NCBI GenBank assembly: GCA_013607775.1
Contig: VCAW01000077.1
Coordinates: 1 to 39,189 of the forward strand
Length of the DNA stretch: 39,189 nucleotides
Origin: Campylobacterota bacterium
Lineage (GTDB): Bacteria > Campylobacterota > Campylobacteria > Campylobacterales > Sulfurovaceae
Reading direction: 5' to 3'
In this document: positions 1-7,820 of the stretch, piece by piece
How the letters are laid out: each line of letters begins with the position of its first letter
Numbering within the stretch: position 1 is the stretch's first letter
Program-made: the position numbers and the translations under genes
The notes under the pieces: model-generated
The model's database searches: none
Seen by the model: only the letters and a program-made list of their open reading frames with translations
Told to the model about the DNA's origin: nothing

Positions 1-180
1 TTGCAGGATGTTACTCAGAAAATGCTTGGATTTAGGTGCGAAAGTTAAGTTCTTTTTTTGATTAATTTGAATGGTAATATTAGCTTTTTTTATAAGTTCA
101 ATATCACTGTCATTATTTAAATATGCATATGTATGAAAAACCCCCTGACAGCATAATCCACATTCTTTACAGAGATTAAT
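1..180 (-). CDS. Partial YkgJ-like Cys-cluster protein, runs off left edge
   Basis: Reading leftward from about position 180, one frame stays open for 60 codons to the window edge. It encodes LCKECGLCCQG near its start, the CxxCxxCC signature of the YkgJ/PF03692 family (putative Zn- or Fe-chelating proteins). The sequence then continues as ordinary lysine-rich protein to base 1. No ATG, GTG or TTG precedes the cysteine cluster: an in-frame TAG lies three codons upstream of an ATT, so I placed the left-hand limit of the coding region at that ATT. Either a rare ATT start is used or the true start is in another frame and was lost by an indel; the G5/T5 run at about 137-146 is a possible slip site. 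A second frame on the same strand is open from 389 to 117 (90 codons, ATG at 287), so a frameshifted longer gene is possible. Family call from the motif only; function unknown. Confidence 0.5.
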   Translation of the reverse strand, partial: MNLCKECGLCCQGVFHTYAYLNNDSDIELIKKANITIQINQKKNLTFAPKSKHFLSNILQ

Positions 181-353
181 AGACTATCTTGATTCAAAAC
201 GATTATCCTTTGTGTATAAGGCTTTTTAAGAATAGAAAAACCAATTTTATAGTTAAGTGGAGTATAGCGTATTCCTTCTTGTGTCATGTATTTAATTCTT
301 GGTTTGTACCATTTTTCACAATTTAGAACTAGGTTTATTTCTAAAGAGAATAA

Positions 354-439
354 GTATTCGGTGTGGATGTACCTTGGAATATGGCACGTTTAGAAGAAGT
401 CTATGAAGCCATCTACACCCATACAGATAGCCTAAACTA
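354..439 (+). pseudogene. 28-codon C-terminal coding relic
   Basis: Between an in-frame TAA at 351-353 and a TAA at 437-439 lies a short frame reading VFGVDVPWNMARLEEVYEAI and then IYTHTDSLN. Its codon choice (CGT, GAA GAA, GCC ATC TAC ACC) matches the real genes of this window, whereas the DNA just upstream does not look coding in this frame. I read it as the 3' end of a gene whose 5' part was lost at a breakpoint near 345-353, facing the end of the wzc-like gene. I do not recognise the family. It could also be chance, since 28 codons are few and a 90-codon frame overlaps it on the other strand. Confidence 0.25.
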
Positions 440-444
440 ACAGT

Positions 445-2772
445 TTACTTCTTATCTTCTTCCCTATAACCGTAACCATACCCATATGATTTAACCAGTG
501 GTACATTATTTAAAATGATACCTGGATTGATGTTCTCATCCTGGGTGAGACGGTTGATGTTTTTTATAAAATCTTTTTTTGAGAACTCTGCCTTTGTGAC
601 GATGAGTGTGATGTTTGCCAGGTGCATGATTTTCATGGCATCTGCTACCAGTCCAATAGGTGGTGAGTCTAGCAATACATAGTCATAATGTTACATCAGT
701 TTCTCTGTAATCTTCTCAAGTAAATCTGACATGATAAGCCCCGTAGGATTTGGTGGCTTTGGTCCACTGGTAATGACTTTTAGATGAGGGTTATCTGTCT
801 CTTGTATGGCTTCCTCGAGTGTTGCTCTTTTGGTTAGAAGTGTGCTCATTCCTATGTGGTTGTGTAACTTAAAGTGCTCATGCAGTGTCGCCTTACGCAT
901 GTCCAAGTCCAAGATAATAACAGACTTGTTATTTTGTGCAATGATATTCCCCAACTGTGCAATAGTAAGCGTCTTTCCTTCTGTAGAAACAGATGATGTA
1001 ATGGTAATAAGTTTGGACTTACTTTTAATCTGTGAGAACTCTATATTGCTCCATAAGACATTGATAGCCTCTTTATAGTGGTTTAGACTCTTTTTTGGGT
1101 CTAAGTGAGGTAAAACACTATAGATAGGTATATGCGTCAATTTTTCTATGTCTTCTACTGTCTTAATGGTATTGTTCAAAAAGTTACGTAAAAAGGCAAG
1201 ACTAATACCTAAAATAAGCCCCAAAATAAGTCCTACCAAGATAGTAATAGAACGTTTTGGTTTAATAGGTGCTGATGGCATACTGGCATCTTCGATGATA
1301 CGAATACTTGAAACTGTAGATGCCTCGATAATAGCAGTTTCAGCTCTTTTGTTCAGTAGAAAAGAGTATATTTTTTCATTAAATAAAAAGTTACGGTTTA
1401 GTTGTTCAAGTTGCTGTTCTTGTTCTGGTAGATGTTGTAGCTTCTCTTTATGCTTATTAATGAGTGTTTCTAAAGATTTCTTTTGTTCTCTAAGTGTACG
1501 TAAACTCCCCAATATAGATTCACGCAATGATGTGGTAAGTGAGTTAAGTTCCTTCATGATTTTTAGCATGAGAGGGTGTGATTTTGTATGATATACAGAT
1601 GCTTTTGCGCGTTGCTTAAGCATGCTATGAATTTCTAAGATAATACGGTTGATAGAAGCGTTGGTATGCTGTAAAGAATCAATATTGATGCCTTGAATAT
1701 CTTCATGGGTATCCATATATTGGATTGTATTATCTAGCATATCTATCTGTAGGTTTATTTCATAGAGTTGACTTTCTAGTTGGCTTAGTTTTGTACTGGT
1801 AAGTTGTGCATTGCTGTCTAAACTGACGATAGTATTGGTAGCTTTATAATCTTGTAGTTTTTTAGAAGAACCCTCCAGGGTTTTATGAATAGCCTTTACC
1901 TGCATATCGATAAAATGTAATTTCTTTTTAGCACTCTCTGCTTTGACGTCAAGGTTTTCCTGTATATAGGTATTACTGACCGCTTCCAAAATCTCTTTTG
2001 CTCTGAGTGGCACGGTATCTGTAAAGTTCAGTATGACTATATTTCCCATCTCTTCGTTGGAAGATGCAGAGATGCCACCTTGCATAAAACCAGCCATATA
2101 TTTATTGTCCATTACACTAAAAGCGTATTCTAAATCGTCAGGTTCATATAGTTTTTGAACGGTAAATGAAAACCATTGTGTGACAATTTTTTCTCCATAT
2201 TGATGTGTTTTGTTATAGGTAATGGGTTTTTCATCCTCAGGCTCATTCCCAAAAAGACTATTGGTTATCTTTGTTTTGAGTGAAGGTTCGAGTATAAGTT
2301 GAAAAAGATTTTTTTCAAGAGGTAAAAGTGTGAATTTTACACCTTGAAGTCGTGGGTTTATAGATTCAGACGTAACAACAAACGGAGAATTTTTATAGAG
2401 CTCATGGGTTTTTAAATGTTTGGTGACAAAGTATCGTGTCCCAATATTAAGATGTTTGAGTGCACCTTCTGCTAAGTGACGCGTTTTAAATACGACTAAC
2501 TCATCAAGAATATTATTTCCTTCTTTCCCCATTGCAACACTCATAAAGTCATTTCTGTTACCATAGTAGTCATTAGGATTGAGTTTTATCATGCTTTGTG
2601 ATTGGTAGATGTTGGGAGCAAAATAGGCATAGACAAAGGCAGATAAAGTTGTTAAAATAGTGATAAATATAATCGATTTTTTATATTGTGAGAGTATTGA
2701 AAATATCTCTTTAATATCGATTTCATCTTCATCATTGAAAGTATTAAGAGGTATATCTTCTAAGCGATTCAT
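445..2772 (-). pseudogene. Wzc-type polysaccharide co-polymerase/BY-kinase split by a nonsense codon
   Basis: This is a 776-codon frame on the minus strand with a single internal TAA at 691-693 (codon 694). The N-terminal part has a Wzz chain-length domain with TM1 near residues 35-52, a long coiled-coil periplasmic region and TM2 near 515. A tyrosine-kinase (BY-kinase) domain follows, with Walker A TEGKT near residue 598 and Walker A' LDLDMRK near 619. Beyond the stop, in the same frame, come YDYVLLDSPP (Walker B) and a Tyr-rich tail YGYGYGYREEDKK. Such proteins control polymer length and export of capsule or exopolysaccharide through Wza-type channels and autophosphorylate the Tyr tail. Here the 693-residue product would lack Walker B and the tail, so kinase activity should be lost while the Wzz part may still act. 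The tail fragment has no Walker A of its own. AGGAA lies before the ATG at 2772. A sequencing error or stop readthrough is the alternative. Confidence 0.85.
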
Positions 2773-2805
2773 GCTATTCCTATTATCTTTGTTTATATTG
2801 GTATG

Positions 2806-2811
2806 ATTTTA
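2806..2811 (-). promoter_or_regulatory. Candidate -10 for the wzc-like gene
   Basis: TAAAAT on the minus strand, 34 nt upstream of the ATG at 2772, in the 150-bp divergent spacer between the wzc-like gene and the PqqD-like gene. It matches the -10 element common in Campylobacterota, where the -35 is weak. Placement is by eye. Confidence 0.35.
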
Positions 2812-2866
2812 GCTTAAATTTGTCATAACTCCAAATATTCAGGTCAAATCTTGTGTATCATAGCGC

Positions 2867-2872
2867 TATAAT
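2867..2872 (+). promoter_or_regulatory. Candidate -10 for the PqqD-rsmG gene run
   Basis: TATAAT, 50 nt upstream of the ATG at 2923, in AT-rich DNA without a clear -35. It would drive the six-gene plus-strand run that ends at 5597. Confidence 0.4.
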
Positions 2873-2922
2873 AACGAATTGGTTAGAATGATATAGTAAA
2901 GAGTGTTAGCAGAAGGATGTAG

Positions 2923-3201
2923 ATGGAGTTAGATCAAAAAGTCATATTTGTCGAGAGTGTTTTTGCACAACTTGTAGATGATGAGATGGTACTTTTAGAC
3001 ATGGAGAGTGAAAACTACTTTGGACTTGATGAAGTAGGTACATCGATTTGGAATGCCATGCAAGAGAACGAGACACTTGAAGAGGTCTTTAGCGTATTGT
3101 TGGAACAGTATGATGTAGGAGAAGAGATGTTGAAAAATGATTTACTCAATTTCGTGACAAAACTGGTAGACAATGGACTGGCAAAGGTAGTACAACAGTG
3201 A
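2923..3201 (+). CDS. PqqD-like (RiPP recognition element) protein
   Basis: The 92-residue protein follows the PqqD pattern (PF05402): a two-strand start, then [20 protein letters not shown], then a helical part beginning [16 protein letters not shown] and ending NGLAKVV. PqqD-fold domains bind leader peptides for radical-SAM or other RiPP enzymes; many stand-alone copies sit in polysaccharide or asparagine-synthase-type clusters where their role is unknown. No precursor peptide, radical-SAM enzyme or ABC peptidase is visible in this window. The stop overlaps the rsmG start (GTGA), so the two are probably translationally coupled. GAAGG lies 7 nt before the ATG. The divergent wzc-like gene may be the remaining trace of the partner cluster. 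The fold call is fairly firm, the role is not. Confidence 0.75.
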   Translation: MELDQKVIFVESVFAQLVDDEMVLLDMESENYFGLDEVGTSIWNAMQENETLEEVFSVLLEQYDVGEEMLKNDLLNFVTKLVDNGLAKVVQQ

Positions 3202-3782
3202 ATTTAACACAATTACTTGACAAAGAGGGCATGACTATCTCCTCAGAGACTATCGTAAAACTTGAAAACTTTGCTTCCTTGCTTCATGAATGGAATCAAA
3301 TACATAACCTTACAGGTGCTAAAACGGTAGAGGCTATTTATGTGAATATTGTAGATTCACTCTATCCTTTGACGTTTATAAAACAGCCCAAAAGTTTGCT
3401 TGATGTAGGTACCGGTGCAGGCTTTCCTGGATTGGCACTAGCTATTGCTATGCCTGAGACTGAAGTAGTATTGGCAGAACCTCTGAAAAAACGTGTCTCT
3501 TTTTTAAAGTATGCAGCGATAGATTTGGTATTGCCTAATGTGAGTGTAGAGGCTAAAAGAGTAGAGTTTGTAGAGCATGAAGCTTTTGAACTTATCTCTT
3601 CGCGTGCAGTGACCAATACCAAGTTACTATTGGACTTGACCAAAGAGATAAGTGACAGTAAAACAGAATATCTTTTCTATAAAGGTTCACGTGTTTTTGA
3701 TGAGATAGAAGATGTACAACATCAGTTAGATTATGATATAGTACAGAAAAACCAGCGTAATTACCTATATATAAAGAGTTAA
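3198..3782 (+). CDS. rsmG: 16S rRNA (guanine-527-N7)-methyltransferase RsmG
   Basis: RsmG (GidB) methylates N7 of G527 in 16S rRNA using S-adenosylmethionine; its loss gives low-level streptomycin resistance in other bacteria. The 194-residue protein has the family's HNLTG at 36-40, the SAM loop [12 protein letters not shown] ending near 78, [11 protein letters not shown] at the second strand, and SRAV near 135-138. The length is close to the usual ~200. Translation starts with GTG at 3198, inside the stop of the PqqD-like gene (4-nt overlap), and the next gene begins 3 nt after the stop, so all belong to one transcript. Confidence 0.95.
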   Translation: MNLTQLLDKEGMTISSETIVKLENFASLLHEWNQIHNLTGAKTVEAIYVNIVDSLYPLTFIKQPKSLLDVGTGAGFPGLALAIAMPETEVVLAEPLKKRVSFLKYAAIDLVLPNVSVEAKRVEFVEHEAFELISSRAVTNTKLLLDLTKEISDSKTEYLFYKGSRVFDEIEDVQHQLDYDIVQKNQRNYLYIKS

Positions 3783-3785
3783 AGA

Positions 3786-3998
3786 ATGATTTTAAAGTTA
3801 CTTATTTTTGCTGTTGTGGGTCTGCTTATCTATAAATTTCTTGGTGGTAAACTGCCAACTTTAGGTAAAACAGCACAGGAAAAAAAACTAGATGAAGACA
3901 CCTTGGTAGAGTGTGAGAAATGTAGTACCTATGTGACAGTAAAAGAGAGTTTTATTGTACACGGAAAGTATTACTGTTCGAAAGAATGTAGACCATAA
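3786..3998 (+). CDS. Small membrane-anchored Cys-rich protein, PP0621-like
   Basis: The 70-residue protein opens with one hydrophobic helix (about residues 3-18), followed by a short linker and a mini zinc-ribbon-like end: C43xxC46 and C64xxxC68, with HGKYYCSKEC at the C terminus. This layout (TM helix, CxxC, HGxxYCxxxC) matches small PP0621-type proteins found widely in proteobacteria, whose function is not known to me. The four cysteines probably bind zinc. It follows rsmG by 3 nt, so it is co-transcribed and perhaps co-translated. Confidence 0.7.
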   Translation: MILKLLIFAVVGLLIYKFLGGKLPTLGKTAQEKKLDEDTLVECEKCSTYVTVKESFIVHGKYYCSKECRP

Positions 3999-4013
3999 AA
4001 TAAAGGAAATAGT

Positions 4014-4394
4014 ATGATTATCATTGGACATCCATGGATTAAAAGCAGTCGTTTTTGTAAAGTATTTTCTATAGACGATATTAAAAAAAGTAATGCAGAT
4101 GAGATTGTGTTACTTGAACCTTTGGTTGACTCACATACCTATGCTGCATATTGTCAAGAGAACAATATTACCTTTGCAGTTGTTTCCAATACTTTGGATG
4201 ATGCACTCTTTGCCAATGCACTTGGTGCCAAATATATCATTTGTGAAGAAGATGATGCCTTGATGATACAGCCTATTGCTCAAGAATACCTCTTTGATGC
4301 ACGTTTGTTAGTGCTCATACATAGTGAAAAAGAGATATCTAAAATAGCACGTGGTGGTGTTGATGGTGTGATTTTTGCAGAGGCTATCTGCTAA
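4014..4394 (+). CDS. Unknown 126-residue protein
   Basis: I do not recognise this protein. It has no signal peptide or membrane segment. The alternation of hydrophobic strands and helices (MIIIGHPW; DEIVLLEPL; ITFAVVSNTLDDALFANALGAKYIICEE; ARLLVLIHSEKEI; GVDGVIFAEAI) suggests a small Rossmann-like alpha/beta fold, but no catalytic or nucleotide-binding motif stands out. The ATG follows AAAGGAAATAGT, a good ribosome binding site. The rhomboid gene starts about 5 nt after its stop, so the two are very likely coupled. A role in regulating or localising its membrane neighbours is possible but unproven. Confidence 0.7.
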   Translation: MIIIGHPWIKSSRFCKVFSIDDIKKSNADEIVLLEPLVDSHTYAAYCQENNITFAVVSNTLDDALFANALGAKYIICEEDDALMIQPIAQEYLFDARLLVLIHSEKEISKIARGGVDGVIFAEAIC

Positions 4395-4399
4395 TATTG

Positions 4400-5080
4400 A
4401 TGTTGCACGATATTTTACGTTATAAACTTACCTATACACTCATAGCACTCAATGTGCTAGTGTATCTTTTCTCTGCCTTTTTCAGCCATAGTATTGTCGA
4501 TATGAACATGGAAACTTTAGTACATATGGGTGCTTTGTTCGGCCCTTATACTGTACAACAGGGTGAGTGGTGGAGACTGTTTACTGCAATGTTTTTGCAT
4601 GGTGGCATGACACATATACTTATGAATATGTTTTCACTCTATATTGTAGGGCGTGCTGCTGAGATGTATTTTGATGTAAAATCTTATTTGAGTATTTATC
4701 TCTTTTCTGGACTCATTGGAGGGCTTGCCTCATTGAGTATGCATCCTGCGAGTCTGGGTGTGGGAGCATCTGGTGCTATCTTTGGTGTCTTTGGTGCTTT
4801 GGCAGGATTTTTCTTAGCACATAGAGACAAGATAAGTACACACGCTAAAGCCTTTATGAAAGACTTTGCCATTATTATAGGTATTAACCTGGTGATAGGG
4901 TTTTCCATTCCTGCTGTAGATGTATCTGCACATGTGGGCGGTTTGTTTGTGGGAATGTTAGGTGGGTTTTTAATCTCAAAAAATCCAAAGTTTTTTCTAC
5001 TTTATAGTTCGGAAATGTTACTTGTGATGGTAGCATGGATGCCATATCTCTCCAGTCAATATGCACAAGTACTTTTTTAG
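4400..5080 (+). CDS. Rhomboid-family intramembrane serine protease
   Basis: The 226-residue polytopic membrane protein has the rhomboid landmarks: EWWRLFTAMFLHGG in the L1/TM2 region, H67xxxxH72xxxN76 in TM2, the catalytic serine in GASGAIFG (S124) and the catalytic histidine in SAHVGG (H178). Six hydrophobic segments form the core, with a seventh near the C terminus. Rhomboids cleave transmembrane substrates within or near the membrane; the substrate here is unknown. A TTG lies one codon before the ATG at 4400; I chose the ATG. The 3' end overlaps the next gene (a lipoprotein) by 20 nt, so the pair is tightly linked. Confidence 0.93.
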   Translation: MLHDILRYKLTYTLIALNVLVYLFSAFFSHSIVDMNMETLVHMGALFGPYTVQQGEWWRLFTAMFLHGGMTHILMNMFSLYIVGRAAEMYFDVKSYLSIYLFSGLIGGLASLSMHPASLGVGASGAIFGVFGALAGFFLAHRDKISTHAKAFMKDFAIIIGINLVIGFSIPAVDVSAHVGGLFVGMLGGFLISKNPKFFLLYSSEMLLVMVAWMPYLSSQYAQVLF

Positions 5081-5597
5081 ACTTTTCATCCCTGCATTTT
5101 TGTGTGTATTCTTTCTTTTTGGTTGTGCTGTGAAAGTAGCATCTCCAAGCCATACACGCATTGATGACCTTTCTCATCTTCTATATACTTTGGATACGTC
5201 TATACCAAAAGAAGAGGCTTTGCAACTCTCAAAAGATATCTTTCAAGAAACTAAGGCACTCACAAAAGAGTTTGAGATGACATCTCCTCCTCAGTATCAT
5301 AATTTTTTAGTAAATATTGGGGTAAAAGAAAAAGGGCTTTGTTACCACTGGTCTGATGCTTTTTATACATATTTTGCACATAAGACATACCCTTCTTTCG
5401 AGTTTCATTTGATGGGTGCAAATATAGGAAAGTACTGGACAGAGCATAATGTGATGGTTGTTGTGGCAAAAGGTATGCCAGCGGAAGAGGGCATTGTGAT
5501 TGACCCATGGAGAGAGTCTGGCAGACTCTATTTCTCAAAAGTGAAAGAAGATACAAAATATGTGTGGGAACACAGAGCGAGTAGAGGTTGTAAGTAA
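5061..5597 (+). CDS. Lipoprotein with a candidate Cys-His-Asp protease-like triad
   Basis: The protein has a 21-residue hydrophobic signal peptide and a lipobox LFGC (C22), so it should be lipid-anchored outside the inner membrane. The mature part contains KGLCYHWSDA (C94), TEHNVMVVV (H129) and IVIDPWRESG (D148). The order Cys, His, Asp with these spacings is that of papain/transglutaminase-like hydrolases, and the His-strand-Asp segment looks typical. I cannot name the family. The start overlaps the end of the rhomboid gene by 20 nt, so it is translated from the same message. Its stop abuts the stop of the convergent acidic-protein gene with no spacer. Secreted lipoprotein: firm; hydrolase activity: inference. 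Confidence 0.8.
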   Translation: MHKYFFRLFIPAFLCVFFLFGCAVKVASPSHTRIDDLSHLLYTLDTSIPKEEALQLSKDIFQETKALTKEFEMTSPPQYHNFLVNIGVKEKGLCYHWSDAFYTYFAHKTYPSFEFHLMGANIGKYWTEHNVMVVVAKGMPAEEGIVIDPWRESGRLYFSKVKEDTKYVWEHRASRGCK

Positions 5598-5894
5598 CTA
5601 TTCGGCTACTGGTTCGTCACCTTCTCCTACTTCACGTAATTCTGCTGCTTCTGCTGCATCAGCTTCTTTTTGTGCTTCGGAGATTTCTTCTTTTTGGGTA
5701 TCGTCTTGTTCTTCTATGGTATCTTCTTCTTGTATATCCGCAGCAGGTTCCGTTTCTTGTGCTGACTCTGCAACTTCTTCGCCAGAAGTTTCTACAACAG
5801 TTTCGGTATTGTTTTCTTCAGTTTCTTCTGCAAAAGATGTTGTTTGAAAGAGTAAAAAAAGTGTACAGAGTAGGTTGAAAAGTATTTTAGACAT
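5598..5894 (-). CDS. Secreted, highly acidic low-complexity protein
   Basis: The 98-residue protein has a clear signal peptide (residues 1-22, ending TTSFA) and then almost only Glu, Asp, Ala, Thr and Gln, with no predicted fold. The mature part would carry a strong negative charge and be disordered. Ideas for such proteins include metal or cation binding, or a periplasmic spacer, but nothing here decides. AAGGATACTT precedes the ATG. It stands at the 3' end of the bioD-pyrB-pabB run, 44 nt after pabB. The opposite strand is also open because of repetitive GAA/GAG-type codons; the signal peptide and ribosome binding site favour this strand. Confidence 0.7.
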   Translation of the reverse strand: MSKILFNLLCTLFLLFQTTSFAEETEENNTETVVETSGEEVAESAQETEPAADIQEEDTIEEQDDTQKEEISEAQKEADAAEAAELREVGEGDEPVAE

Positions 5895-5938
5895 AAGTAT
5901 CCTTTATAAAAAAGTATTATTAGTGTACAAAAATATTG

Positions 5939-6907
5939 CTAAAAAGGCAAATAAATCTTGTCAATAAGCTCTTCATATTCACTTTGGGCATTGGAGTCAA
6001 TGGTGATGCCTCCACCACTTTTGTAGTAAAGCTTCTCGTTTTCTTTTTCTATAAAACGTATCATCACACCGGAACGTAAAGAGTCTCCATCAAAGACACC
6101 AAAGACACCTGTGTAGAAGTCACGCTCAAAGTTTTCAACGTCATCTATGATATTCGCAGTACTCTTTTTAGGTGTACCCGTGATGGAGCCAGCAGGTAGT
6201 AGTTGAGAAAGTAGTGAACCTATATTATCTTGCCATACATGAGGGAGTTTTGCTGTGAGTTTAGAACTGACTTGAAGCAACTCTTTTTTACCAGCTTTTA
6301 TCTTCTCTACAAAGCGAAATTTCTCTACTTTTACCTCTGAGCCTATGATGCCTAAATCATTACGCATCAAATCAACTATCATTACATGTTCTGCCATCTC
6401 TTTTTTATTGTTTAAGATACTCTCTTTTGCATTAGGAAGGTTAGCATCAATTGTGCCTTTCATAGGGTAGGTTGCTATGGTGTCACCTTCCATCTCTACA
6501 AAACGCTCTGGTGAGAAACAGATAAACTCATCTTTATAATAGAGTTTAAATTTAGCCCGTGCATAGGTAAAGATTTCTTTGAGTGTATAGTTGGTTTCTA
6601 TGGGTGTTTTAAAGGTGAGGTTGAGTAGATAGGTGTTGCCTGAGCGTATCTCTTCAAGGACTTTTTCTAAAGCTTTTTGATAGACAGAAAATGCAACAGG
6701 GTGTTTGGAAAAGGTAAAAGGTTTTTCTCTTTTTTTCACAGGGTAGTTGCGCCATGATTCTAGTTTGTAGTAGATGTCACTGTCTAAGTCACTGAGGGCT
6801 TTGGCGAAGATTTTGTTTTGGTCATAAGAGATGATAAAGAGAAAGGGGGTACGCGATTGACCAAATTGGTCAATCTGTTTAAATCCTTCCTCTTTTTTGT
6901 ACCACAT
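5939..6907 (-). CDS. pabB: Aminodeoxychorismate synthase component I (PabB)
   Basis: PabB turns chorismate and ammonia into 4-amino-4-deoxychorismate, the first step to p-aminobenzoate and folate. The 322-residue protein is the chorismate-binding catalytic domain with a short N-terminal part (E. coli PabB has about 450). It shows PMKGT (K150, the lysine that marks PabB rather than anthranilate synthase, which has Ala there), DLMRNDLG, LLPAGSITGTPK and YTGVFG. No PabC lyase domain is fused. Only 1 nt separates its ATG from the pyrB stop, so it is co-translated with pyrB. It supplies the pathway completed by folC at 33780. Confidence 0.93.
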   Translation of the reverse strand: MWYKKEEGFKQIDQFGQSRTPFLFIISYDQNKIFAKALSDLDSDIYYKLESWRNYPVKKREKPFTFSKHPVAFSVYQKALEKVLEEIRSGNTYLLNLTFKTPIETNYTLKEIFTYARAKFKLYYKDEFICFSPERFVEMEGDTIATYPMKGTIDANLPNAKESILNNKKEMAEHVMIVDLMRNDLGIIGSEVKVEKFRFVEKIKAGKKELLQVSSKLTAKLPHVWQDNIGSLLSQLLPAGSITGTPKKSTANIIDDVENFERDFYTGVFGVFDGDSLRSGVMIRFIEKENEKLYYKSGGGITIDSNAQSEYEELIDKIYLPF

Positions 6908-6908
6908 A

Positions 6909-7787
6909 TTAAGCGTCTAAAAGTAAAAGCTTGAGTATCGCCATTCTCATAAAGACACCATTTTTGACTTGGGTTAAGACTTTACAGCGAGGGTCTTCGA
7001 GCATCTCATCTGAGATGTCAATGTTTCTCATCACTGGCCCTGGATGGAGTACTAAAATGTCTCTGTCTTCCATGCGCTCGGGAGTGATGCAGTACTGTTT
7101 TGCGTAGTCATCGTAGTCTTCAAAAAGCTCAGTCTCATGGCGTTCGAGTTGTGCACGCAGACTCATAATGACATCGACTTTGTCCATAACGTCTTCGAGG
7201 TTTTTGTACTGAGGCAATGTACTCTCTGGCATAAACTGTTCAGGGGCTACAAGTAAGACATTCATCCCCATACGAGTAAGCAGACGTATGCCAGAACTCG
7301 CCACACGTGAACTTACGATGTCTCCTACTATGGCGATGGTTTTACCTTTGACATCACCACCAAAATGTTCTACCATAGTAAAGAGGTCAAGCAGTGCTTG
7401 GGTAGGGTGTGCGTAGTTCCCTGCTCCGGCGTTAATGACAGGTGTGGTTTGCATGTCTGCGATAAGCTGTGGCGTTTCATTTTTCTCATGTCTGATGATA
7501 ACCCCATCAGGCTCCATAGCACAAAGATTTGCAAAGGTATCTTCTAAACTCTCCCCTTTTTTTGCCGAACTTCTAGAAGGATCAAGATGTACCACAGAAG
7601 CACCCAAACGTTTTGCCGCTACTTCAAAAGAGCTACGAGTTCTTGTACTTGCTTCAAAGAAAAGGGTAATGAGTAGTTTGTCATGAAGCAGTTGTGGAGG
7701 ACGTTGTGCTTTAAAGCATGCTGCATCATGCAGGAGTTGTGCTATCTGGCTGTCAGAAAAGTTATTGGTATCTACGAGATGTTGCAT
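6909..7787 (-). CDS. pyrB: Aspartate carbamoyltransferase, catalytic chain
   Basis: PyrB condenses carbamoyl phosphate and L-aspartate in pyrimidine synthesis. The 292-residue sequence has the carbamoyl-phosphate loop FFEASTRTRSSFE (S47-R51), SSAKKGES (the second phosphate loop), HPTQALLDLFT, and HPGPVMRNIDIS near the C terminus. No pyrI regulatory subunit lies beside it, as is normal in this phylum. The start is supported by AAGGATACCC before the ATG. It is transcribed after bioD (33-nt gap) and leads directly into pabB. Confidence 0.96.
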   Translation of the reverse strand: MQHLVDTNNFSDSQIAQLLHDAACFKAQRPPQLLHDKLLITLFFEASTRTRSSFEVAAKRLGASVVHLDPSRSSAKKGESLEDTFANLCAMEPDGVIIRHEKNETPQLIADMQTTPVINAGAGNYAHPTQALLDLFTMVEHFGGDVKGKTIAIVGDIVSSRVASSGIRLLTRMGMNVLLVAPEQFMPESTLPQYKNLEDVMDKVDVIMSLRAQLERHETELFEDYDDYAKQYCITPERMEDRDILVLHPGPVMRNIDISDEMLEDPRCKVLTQVKNGVFMRMAILKLLLLDA

Positions 7788-7820
7788 GGGTATCCTTAGC
7801 GAATAATTATGAGATTATAG

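Noticed and set aside
806-1591. Two plus-strand frames inside the wzc-like gene
   Set aside because: They are antisense shadows, rich in Ser, Cys and Leu, with no ribosome binding site.
5560-5847. Ser-rich plus-strand frame over the acidic protein
   Set aside because: It is the reverse of repetitive Glu/Asp codons. The minus-strand frame has a signal peptide and a ribosome binding site.
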